Below, piece by piece: positions 57,619-64,000 of a DNA stretch of 64,000 nucleotides (position 1 is its first letter; each line of letters opens with the position of its first letter). The notes under the pieces are model-generated. The model worked only from the letters and a program-made list of their open reading frames with translations, searched no databases and was not told where the DNA came from. Where the stretch lies: NCBI RefSeq assembly GCF_003121585.1, contig NZ_QEOO01000016.1, forward strand, positions 552,121-616,120, given 5' to 3'. This stretch comes from Nocardioides speluncae. GTDB lineage: Bacteria; Actinomycetota; Actinomycetes; Propionibacteriales; Nocardioidaceae. A program made the translations under genes and the position numbers.

Positions 57619-59145
57619 CTACCGACCGCAAACCACGTCGCGGCGCGGTAGGCGGCCGCTGGCGAGGTAGGAGTTGACGGTGGCGTCGGCGCAGGCGTTG
57701 CCGTACTCGGCGTACACGCCGTGATGGTTGCCCGGCACGGAGACGACCCGGCTGCGGCTGCTCAGTGCGTCGCGCAGCTCCGCCGCGTTGGGGTAGATCG
57801 TGCGCGGGTCGCCGGTCGAGGCCACGATCAGCGCCGAGACGTTGGTGTCGACCCTGGTCAGCGGCTCGCGCGGCGCGGTCGGCCAGAAGTCGCACGGGTT
57901 GACGTTATGGACCAGCGGCGCGGCGAACGGCAGTCGCGCGCGCTCGCCCTCGATCCGGCGCCACATCTGCTCGACGTCGCCACCGGGCTGAGCCGAGTCG
58001 CCGCAGATGATGGCGGCTTGGACGCTGGCCAGCGCCGACTCGGAGTCGGTCAGCATGAACTCCAGCATCGCCGAAAGCTCATCGGTCGGTTCGGCGGCGC
58101 CCTGGCCGACGGCGTCGACGAAGACCCGGGTCGCCCGGGCCAGCACGTCCCGCGGACCATTGAGGTCGCTGCCGAGGAGCGCGAAGTAGAGCGTCGGCAG
58201 GAAGTCGGCGCCGACCCGGTACTCGCCGATCCGCAGCGGCCGCTCGGCTGCTGCCGCGATGGTTGCGTGTACGGCGGTCAGCACGTCGGCCTGCGTGTCG
58301 CCGAGGTGGTACGTCGCATCCCGCTCCGCCGCCCAGCCTGCCCACGCGGCGAGGGCCTCCTCGTTGGCGGGGCCGGACTGCTCGAGCAGCCGCGCGGAGT
58401 AGCTGTCCGGGTCGATCGGCCCGTCGAGCACGAACCGGTCCACGCGCCGCGGGAACAGCTCGGCGTACACCGCGCCGAGGTAGCTGCCGTAGGAGTAGCC
58501 GAGGTAGGAGAGCTTCCGCTCGCCGAGTACGGCGCGGATCAGGTCCATGTCGCGGGCGGTGTTGCGGGTGGTCACGAACGGCAGTACGTCGGCCTCGGTC
58601 CGGCCGCAGCGCTCGGCGAGGTCGCGGGAGATCCCGACCGCGTGCTCGAACCCTGCGCGGTCCACGCCGGCGGACATGATCATGCTGCCGACCGGCCAGC
58701 CGCAGTCGAGCGGCGTGCTGCGGCCCACGAACCGCGGGTCCATGCCGATCAGGTCGTAGCGCTCGGCCACCCGGCCCATCGCCTGGCTGATCGAGAGCGG
58801 CATGTCCACGGCGGTACCGGCGGGCCCGCCGCTGTTGAGGAACAGTGCGCCGACCCGGTGCCGCCGGTCGGATCCTTCGAGCCGCGAGATGGCCACCGTC
58901 ATGGTCCGCCCGTCGGGGTTCGCGTAGTCCACGGGCACGGTGATGTCGGCGCATCGGGCGCCGGCGGCGTCCAGCTCCTTGCCGACCTCATCGTCGGGGC
59001 CGAGCTGACACTTGGTCCAGTTGACGTGCTGGTGCACGAAGCGGTCCAGGCCGCTGCGGGGCTGGGTGGCGCCGGCAGCGGGTGCGGCCACGGCGGCGAG
59101 GGCTAGGGCGGTGGTCAGGGCCAGGATTCGAGTGGGAGGTCTCAT
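57619..59145 (-). CDS. Secreted Tap/SlpD-type alpha/beta hydrolase (tripeptidyl aminopeptidase family)
   Basis: The protein is 508 residues from ATG 59145. Signal peptide: RPPTRILALTTALALAAVAAPAAGA. The mature protein has ALFLNSGGPAGTAVDMP (oxyanion), YDLIGMDPRFVGRS, nucleophile Ser in LGYSYGSYLGAVYAE, a C-terminal lid, and ALIVASTGDPRT (Asp) and VSVPGNHHGVY (His). This is the pattern of Streptomyces tripeptidyl aminopeptidases and related proline iminopeptidases. It probably releases short peptides outside the cell. Confidence 0.86.
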   Translation of the reverse strand: MRPPTRILALTTALALAAVAAPAAGATQPRSGLDRFVHQHVNWTKCQLGPDDEVGKELDAAGARCADITVPVDYANPDGRTMTVAISRLEGSDRRHRVGALFLNSGGPAGTAVDMPLSISQAMGRVAERYDLIGMDPRFVGRSTPLDCGWPVGSMIMSAGVDRAGFEHAVGISRDLAERCGRTEADVLPFVTTRNTARDMDLIRAVLGERKLSYLGYSYGSYLGAVYAELFPRRVDRFVLDGPIDPDSYSARLLEQSGPANEEALAAWAGWAAERDATYHLGDTQADVLTAVHATIAAAAERPLRIGEYRVGADFLPTLYFALLGSDLNGPRDVLARATRVFVDAVGQGAAEPTDELSAMLEFMLTDSESALASVQAAIICGDSAQPGGDVEQMWRRIEGERARLPFAAPLVHNVNPCDFWPTAPREPLTRVDTNVSALIVASTGDPRTIYPNAAELRDALSSRSRVVSVPGNHHGVYAEYGNACADATVNSYLASGRLPRRDVVCGR

Positions 59146-59236
59146 GTCTCCAGCCCACCAGCGCGCGCCGGTCGCGTCAGTGGGCCCAGCAGGAGTCTGC
59201 TGGTAGGGCTGACCCCACCATTTGCCGGCAGCCGGG

Positions 59237-59395
59237 TCAGGCGGCCGGGGCGAGCGTCTGCCCACAGCGCGGGCAGTGCCGCCGCGCGCACCGGTCCAAC
59301 CACTGACCGCAGCCGCAGACGCGGGCCCGGCCGGGCGTGGTCGGGTCGGCCGTACGCCGGGCCACCCTGGTCCGCTGCATCGTGATCTCGTTCAT
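59237..59395 (-). CDS. Tiny zinc-ribbon protein, 52 residues
   Basis: The ATG at 59395 gives MNEITMQRTRVARRTADPTT, then VCGCGQWLDRCARRHCPRCGQTLAP. Two Cys pairs (CGC and CPRC) about 12 residues apart with a His/Cys between can bind one zinc. A GAAGGTGG ribosome site lies upstream. It stands alone between a peptidase and a TetR gene. The function is unknown. Confidence 0.6.
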   Translation of the reverse strand: MNEITMQRTRVARRTADPTTPGRARVCGCGQWLDRCARRHCPRCGQTLAPAA

Positions 59396-59493
59396 CGCTG
59401 CCACCACCTTCGGGTGTCGGGCCGCCGTTGCGGTGGCCGTCTGAAGGTAGGAGCGGCGGACGGCCCGGATCCCAACAACTTTCTTGCAGCGAG

Positions 59494-60141
59494 CTACATG
59501 CCGGCGCGGGTGGCGGCGTAGAAGGCCTGCAGGCGCCGAATCAGCACCGAGATGCCGGCGGCCGGGTCCTCAGCGTCGGTGGCGTCGAGGGTCCAGTCGG
59601 CGACGATGTCGAAGAGGCCGCCGATCAGGCCGATCGCGATGTCGTGGTGCCGGGAGGTGATGGTCTCGCCGAACCGAGCCCAGTGGCTCTCGATGAAGGC
59701 GACGGCGGCCCGGCGGTTGCCACGGCGCTGGCGCTCGGCGGCCGGGGTGATCGCGCTGCCCTCGCCGAACGAGACCTTCGCGATCCTGATGTCATCGACG
59801 AAGGCGTGCGCGAACTCCTCGATCAGCCGGCGCGAGCCGGTGGTCTCGTCGTCCTCGTCGGTGACGGTGTCGGCGAGCCGGGCGAAGGTGCTGTCGGTGA
59901 TCCGCTGCAGCAGACCCGCGTAGAGGTCCTCGCGACTCTGGAACGTCTCGTAGAACGCCTTCGTGCCGACGTACGCCTGCTGGCAGAGCTGCTCGATCGT
60001 GGTGCCGGCGAAACCCTGTCTGGCGAAGAGCTCGAGAGCCGCCTCGAGCAGCGCCTCTCGGCGCTGCTCTCGGCGTTGCTCGGCGTCCAGGCCGCGGATC
60101 CGGCGCGGTCGCTGAACGGGGGTGCGAGGGGTGGTGGTCAT
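59494..60141 (-). CDS. TetR regulator
   Basis: The 215-residue protein has a basic N-terminal arm (TPRTPVQRPRRIRG), then HTH REALLEAALELFARQGFAGTTIEQLCQQAYVGTKAFYETFQSR. It lies just downstream of, and co-oriented with, the lipase gene. Its targets are unknown. Confidence 0.88.
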   Translation of the reverse strand: MTTTPRTPVQRPRRIRGLDAEQRREQRREALLEAALELFARQGFAGTTIEQLCQQAYVGTKAFYETFQSREDLYAGLLQRITDSTFARLADTVTDEDDETTGSRRLIEEFAHAFVDDIRIAKVSFGEGSAITPAAERQRRGNRRAAVAFIESHWARFGETITSRHHDIAIGLIGGLFDIVADWTLDATDAEDPAAGISVLIRRLQAFYAATRAGM

Positions 60142-60166
60142 AGGCGACCGAGGCTACTCGGCGCGC

Positions 60167-61039
60167 TCAGCCCAGCCACGGGATCGGCACGCACCAGAAG
60201 TTCCGGGCGTTGGCCGGGTCGAGCTCGTTCTTGATGATGTTGGCGACGTTCGGTGACCAGGCCACGCCGAGGTGACCGGAGAAATCCCACCCGCAGCTGT
60301 CCTGCAGCACGATGTTCTTGGTGTTGGCCCGGGCCGGCAGCCGGCCGCTGGTGTACGGCGTCACGATCTCGTCGTACCTGGTCATGATGCTGGTGTACGT
60401 CGGTCCGTCGACGGCCAGTCCACCGGTGCCGTTGAGCTTCTGGAAGAACGGCGAGTTGACCGAGAACTCCGCGCACGCCGGGCAGCCGCCGGCCGTCAGG
60501 ACCGGGCCGAGGCCGAGCAGGTCTGACAGCGTGGTCAGCCCGTTCAGCGTGGTGCCGGCGAGGTTGGAGCCGAAGCCGACCCACCGCTTGACCTTGTCCG
60601 CGCCGCCGTTGAACTTGATGTAGTACGCCGACACCGTGGTGCCCTCGGAGTGGCCCACCATGCTGACCTTCGTGGCGCCGGTCGCGGCCAGCACCTTGTC
60701 GACGAAGACGGCGGTCTCGCCCGCGCTGTTCGGCATCGAGTCGAGGCCGCCGACGAACTCGCTGTAGTAGGTGGTGCCGTAGGTGAACGAGTAGACGCAG
60801 TAGCCGGCCGACTTCAGGGTCGGGCCGAGCAGCGCGAAGTTGAGGTCCCCGCTGGCGCCGAGCCCGTGCATCAGCACGACCGGCTCGGGGTGCGCGGCGC
60901 TCGGCTTGCAGCTCCAGTCGTTGTATCCCGAGCTGGGCGCCGCCTGTGCGGCGGGAGCCGGGACCACGGCCAGCCCTACGACAGTGAGGGTGGCGAAGAC
61001 GAGCCGGATGACTCCGGTCCGGATGGCGTTAGCGGACAT
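60167..61039 (-). CDS. Secreted lipase/esterase (alpha/beta hydrolase)
   Basis: The protein is 290 residues from ATG 61039. Signal peptide: RTGVIRLVFATLTVVGLAVVPAPAAQA. Motifs are VVLMHGLGASGD (oxyanion), SMVGHSEGTTVSAYY (Ser nucleophile), YDEIVTPYTSG (Asp region) and FSGHLGVAW (His), plus Cys pairs that may form disulfides. It resembles actinobacterial extracellular triacylglycerol lipases. Confidence 0.85.
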   Translation of the reverse strand: MSANAIRTGVIRLVFATLTVVGLAVVPAPAAQAAPSSGYNDWSCKPSAAHPEPVVLMHGLGASGDLNFALLGPTLKSAGYCVYSFTYGTTYYSEFVGGLDSMPNSAGETAVFVDKVLAATGATKVSMVGHSEGTTVSAYYIKFNGGADKVKRWVGFGSNLAGTTLNGLTTLSDLLGLGPVLTAGGCPACAEFSVNSPFFQKLNGTGGLAVDGPTYTSIMTRYDEIVTPYTSGRLPARANTKNIVLQDSCGWDFSGHLGVAWSPNVANIIKNELDPANARNFWCVPIPWLG

Positions 61040-61231
61040 GCTGGCCCTCCCAAGCCTGCTGGGCCGCTCACGTCGTGTGGCGGCGGTCACCAATGGCAAC
61101 ACGATGACCAGTTAGTAACAAGGCATCTTGTTGGAACTGTGGAGGAGTTCCCACCGAGACCGAGCCCCGGCTGTGACAGCTCACACCGGCCGCCGGGAAT
61201 GCGGGACCGGTCCGCGGGCCTTGAGGAGAGC

Positions 61232-62235
61232 GTGCTGACTACCCGTGAGATCCACCTAGCTTCCCGTCCGACGGGCCTGCCCGCCGCCGAGAACTTCACC
61301 CTCGTCGAGACCACGCTTCCGGCGCCGGCCGACGGCCAGCTCGTGGTGCACAACCTCTTCATGTCCGTCGACCCCTACATGCGGCCGCGGATGGACGACG
61401 TGAAGTCCTACATCCCGCCGTTCCAGATCGGCGCGGCGCTCGACGGCGGTGCGGTCGGCGAGGTCGTCGAGTCGGCGGCCGACGGCTTCGCGCCCGGCGA
61501 CCTGGTCCTGCACGGCCTCGGCTGGCGCGAGCACGCGCTGCTCGACGCCGGCAAGGCCCGCCGGCTGGACCCGATCGAGGGTGTCTCGCCGTCGGTCTTC
61601 CTCGGCGCGCTCGGCATGACCGGGCTGACGGCGTACGTCGGGCTGATGGACATCGCGAGCTTCAAGCCGGGCGACGCGGTCTTCGTCTCCGGCGCGGCAG
61701 GGGCGGTCGGGAGCATCGCCGGCCAGCTGGCCCGGCTGCGTGGCGCCTCGCGCGTGGTCGGCAGCGCCGGCTCGCCGGAGAAGGTCGCCTACCTGACCGA
61801 CGTACTCAAGTTCGACGCCGCCTTCAACTACCGGGACGGCCGGGTCTCGCAGCTGCTTGGTGAGGCCGCTCCGGACGGGATCGACGTCTACTTCGACAAC
61901 GTCGGCGGCGACCACCTCGAGGCCGCGATCTCGTCGTTGAAGGTCAACGGCCGGATCGCGATGTGTGGCTCGATCGCGGGCTACAACGCGACCTCTCCGG
62001 TCCCGGGTCCCGCCAACACCGCCCTGTTCGTCGGCAAGCGGCTGACGATGAGGGGCTACATCGTCCTCGACCACGACGACCGCTTCGGCGACTTCGTCGC
62101 CGAGGTCGGACCGCGCTGGCCGCCGGTGACATCGTCGCCGACGAGACCGTGGTCGACGGCCTCGACAACGCGGTGGAGGCGTTCCGCGGCATGCTGCAGG
62201 GGCAGAACACCGGGAAGATGGTGGTCAGCCTCTGA
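61232..62235 (+). pseudogene. Frameshifted NADP-dependent oxidoreductase (CurA/YncB-like)
   Basis: It starts at GTG 61232 after GAGGAGAG. The first 290 or so codons give a medium-chain reductase: VDPYMRPRMDD, GMTGLTAYVGLMDIASFKPGDAVFVSGAAGAVGS (cofactor loop), VYFDNVGGDHLEA and MCGSIAGYN. Near 62105-62125 the frame must shift by one base to continue with LAAGDIVADETVVDGLDNAVEAF and RGMLQGQNTGKMVVSL-stop, the normal end of this family. A one-base loss explains it; a sequencing error would too. Without correction the ORF runs far past the natural end. Confidence 0.82.
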
Positions 62236-62239
62236 CCCG

Positions 62240-63772
62240 CTACCAGGGACTCGGCTGGTAGTCCTTCACGAAGCAGCCGTAGATGTCCTCGCCGGCCTCG
62301 CCCATCACGATCGGGTCGTAGACGCGGGCCGCGCCGTCGACCAGGTCGAGCGGCGCGTGCCAGCCCTCGGCGGCGATCCGGAGCTTCTCGTGGTGCGGCC
62401 GCTCGTCGGTGATCCAGCCGGTGTCGACGGCGGTCATCAGGATCTGGTCGGTCTCGAACATCTCGCCGGCGCTGGTCCGGGTCAGCATGTTGAGGGCCGC
62501 CTTGGCCATGTTGGTGTGCGGGTGCCCGGCGCCCTTGTAGCGGCGCGAGAACTGCCCCTCCATCGCCGAGACGTTGACGATGTACGCCCGTCGCGCGCCG
62601 TTCTGTACGGCGGCCCGCAGCGCCGGCCGGAGCCGGCTGTTGATGAGGAACGGCGCGATCGAGTTGCAGAACTGCACCTCGAGGAGCTCCAGCGGGTCCA
62701 CCTCGTCGAGCACCTGGGTCCAGGAGTTGTTCTGCTGGATGTCGGGGATCAGGCCACCGGCATCGATCGCCGTTCCGGCCAGGTGCTGCTCGAGCGAGGC
62801 GCCGCCGGCCTTGAGCGCCAGCGCGGTCATCGACGCGGCGTTGTGGGCGGCCAGCGCGGCCTCGGCGGTCTCGCCCTCGTGGTGCGCCACAGCGGTGTCG
62901 GAGAGTGCGCCCGCGATCGCAGCCGGGTGCGCCTCGGAGATCCGGTCGAAGGTGACCATCTCCGGCAGCGCCTTGACGCCGTACGACTCCGGGCTCCCGA
63001 GCGGTGCGTTCTCGCCGTCGATGAGGTGTGAGTACGCCCCCGGCAGTCGGCGTACGGTCTGGCACGCGTTGTTGATGATGATGTCGAGCGGACCGTCGGC
63101 AGCGACGTCGTCGGTCAGCGCCACCACCTGGGTCGGGTCGCGCAGGTCGATGCCGACGATCTTGAGCCGGTGCAGCCAGTCGGCGCTGTCCTCCATGGCG
63201 GAGAAGCGGCGGACGGCGTCCTTCGGGAAGCGGGTGGTGATCGTGGTGTGCGCGCCGTCGCGGAGCAGCCGGAGGGCGATGTACATGCCGATCTTCGCGC
63301 GGCCGCCGGTCAGCAGCGCCCGGCGCCCGGTGAGGTCGGTGCGCTGGTCGCGCTTGGTGTGGGAGAACGCCGCGCACTTCGGGCAGAGCCAGTGGTAGAA
63401 CGCGTCGACGAGGGTGAAGTCCTCCTTGCAGATGTAGCAGCCCCGGGCGGTGATCAGCTCACCCGCGAAGGCGCCCTGCGCGGTGGAGACCAGCGGGATG
63501 CCGGCGGTCTCGTCGTCGATCCGGAGCGCCGAGCCCGTCGCCGTGCTCTCGATGATCCGCTGGTCGTGCAGCTGCCGCTCCATGCGGATCTCGGCTCGGC
63601 GGGCCTTCTTGATCATCTTGTACATGTACGACGCGGCCCGCTTCACGGTTCGGATGTCGTCGTGTTCCGGCGGCAGCGTCGGCAGCTGGCCGAGCACCTT
63701 GAGCGTGATCGCCAGCTCGTCCGGGTCGATCCGGTCGAGTGGCTGCTCGGGTGCAGGTTCGTGCGTGCTCAC
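62240..63772 (-). CDS. Long SDR-family oxidoreductase with zinc-binding N-terminus
   Basis: The 510-residue protein has residues 1-105 helical (TVKRAASYMYKMIKKARRAE), 108-135 a CYIC...CPKC zinc knuckle pair (RGCYICKEDFTLVDAFYHWLCPKCAAF), and from 145 an SDR domain: RRALLTGGRAKIGMYIAL (cofactor), NNACQTVRR, IVNVSAMEGQFSRRYKGAGHPHTNMAKAALNML (Ser/Tyr/Lys region). It is about twice the length of a classical SDR. Homologues occur in actinobacteria, with unknown substrate. Confidence 0.82.
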   Translation of the reverse strand: MSTHEPAPEQPLDRIDPDELAITLKVLGQLPTLPPEHDDIRTVKRAASYMYKMIKKARRAEIRMERQLHDQRIIESTATGSALRIDDETAGIPLVSTAQGAFAGELITARGCYICKEDFTLVDAFYHWLCPKCAAFSHTKRDQRTDLTGRRALLTGGRAKIGMYIALRLLRDGAHTTITTRFPKDAVRRFSAMEDSADWLHRLKIVGIDLRDPTQVVALTDDVAADGPLDIIINNACQTVRRLPGAYSHLIDGENAPLGSPESYGVKALPEMVTFDRISEAHPAAIAGALSDTAVAHHEGETAEAALAAHNAASMTALALKAGGASLEQHLAGTAIDAGGLIPDIQQNNSWTQVLDEVDPLELLEVQFCNSIAPFLINSRLRPALRAAVQNGARRAYIVNVSAMEGQFSRRYKGAGHPHTNMAKAALNMLTRTSAGEMFETDQILMTAVDTGWITDERPHHEKLRIAAEGWHAPLDLVDGAARVYDPIVMGEAGEDIYGCFVKDYQPSPW

Positions 63773-63833
63773 CGAGTGATTCTAGGTTTGCCGGGCGGTC
63801 CGGGTGGCATCGGCGATGGCTGGGCAGTTTCGC

Positions 63834-63905
63834 AAGGTCCCCAGTGAAACCGTCCCTCCCCACGGGAAACTTCGCACGGGGTGGGACGGATTCACTGGGT
63901 ACCTT
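63834..63905. repeat. Imperfect inverted repeat beside IS30 end
   Basis: AAGGTCCCCAGTGAAACCGTCCC (63834-63856) and GGGACGGATTCACTGGGTACCTT (63883-63905) are complementary at 21 of 23 positions across a 26-base spacer. It lies 17 bases from the transposase stop, so the right arm could be the IS terminal repeat. Confidence 0.65.
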
Positions 63906-63921
63906 GGGCGAGTTCGGGCGG

Positions 63922-64000
63922 TCAACGCAACAAGAGGTCTTGGATGGCCTCTGAGGGGCGAGCGTAGTCGAGGCGTTTGCGGGGCCTGTCGTTGAGTTCG
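63922..64000 (-). mobile_element. IS30-family transposase, C-terminal end (cut by window edge)
   Basis: The minus strand from the window end reads ELNDRPRKRLDYARPSEAIQDLLLR-stop. The LNxRPRKxLxxxxPxE pattern is the C-terminus of IS30-type transposases. Only 25 codons are in the window. Confidence 0.8.

Noticed and set aside
57721..59106. 461-codon plus-strand frame opposite the Tap-type peptidase
   Set aside because: Shadow frame rich in Gly/Arg/Val/Asp; the minus strand has a signal peptide and a catalytic triad.
62236..63031. Read-through extension of the oxidoreductase ORF
   Set aside because: Result of the frameshift near 62110; it runs antisense through the SDR gene and has no family match.

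Overview
The window is high-GC actinobacterial DNA. The GC-rich third positions, frequent GTG/TTG starts, four-base ATGA/GTGA overlaps, a WhiB-like factor and many TetR/AraC regulators point to an actinomycete. A Nocardioides/Kribbella-type (Propionibacteriales) host is my guess from codon style only. It divides into a mobile, accessory left part (1 to about 40.2 kb) and an ordinary chromosomal right part (40.2 to about 63.9 kb). The last 80 bases enter an IS30-type transposase.

Mobile part. The right end carries the integration module: an excisionase (37.8 kb), a repressor-like XRE protein (38.2 kb), a tyrosine integrase (38.8-40.0 kb), and a 34-bp stretch resembling the 3' end of a tRNA-Leu gene next to a strong hairpin (40.15-40.23 kb). 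This is the likely attachment site. Inside lie a P4/D5-type primase-helicase (34.9-36.8 kb) next to a cluster of GTTAC repeats with a 24-bp inverted repeat, and a relaxase with a ribbon-helix-helix partner (23.8-26.5 kb) next to three hairpins that could be an oriT. I read this as an integrative mobilizable or conjugative element whose left end lies outside the window.

Cargo of the element, left to right: the 3' part of a DISARM-like helicase gene (drmA) and a complete drmB; a three-gene nuclease-toxin/immunity module; two pairs of zinc-ribbon XRE-TPR regulators, each overlapping an enzyme gene (a phosphotransferase and a creatininase-family hydrolase); a mirrored A-B-B-A set of small unknown genes; a WhiB-like gene; and a class I FxLD lanthipeptide cluster. 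The lanthipeptide cluster holds a precursor with a three-Cys core, LanB, LanC, and a fusion of a thiopeptide-type domain with a protein-isoaspartate methyltransferase, followed by a helical protein, a decayed second methyltransferase and a kinase. No transporter or leader protease is visible. An IS21-like remnant, an ECF sigma factor with a YciI-family partner, and a second, diverged copy of the toxin/immunity module with decaying extra genes follow.

Chromosomal part. It holds an AraC regulator, a DUF1772 protein, a reductase of the RibD/DHFR type, a VapBC pair with an obvious palindromic operator, secreted hydrolases, a pirin, and a large oxidative catabolic region (47-57 kb). In that region two Baeyer-Villiger monooxygenases, an SDR, a patatin-like hydrolase, an alpha/beta hydrolase and an aldehyde dehydrogenase could turn an alcohol or ketone into an ester or lactone and hydrolyse it; two TetR regulators and an AraC regulator flank these genes. 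The second monooxygenase has had its 3' end duplicated around a palindromic repeat cluster. Then come a Tap-type peptidase, a tiny zinc-ribbon protein, a TetR, a secreted lipase, a frameshifted quinone-oxidoreductase-like gene, and a long SDR with a zinc-binding N-terminus.
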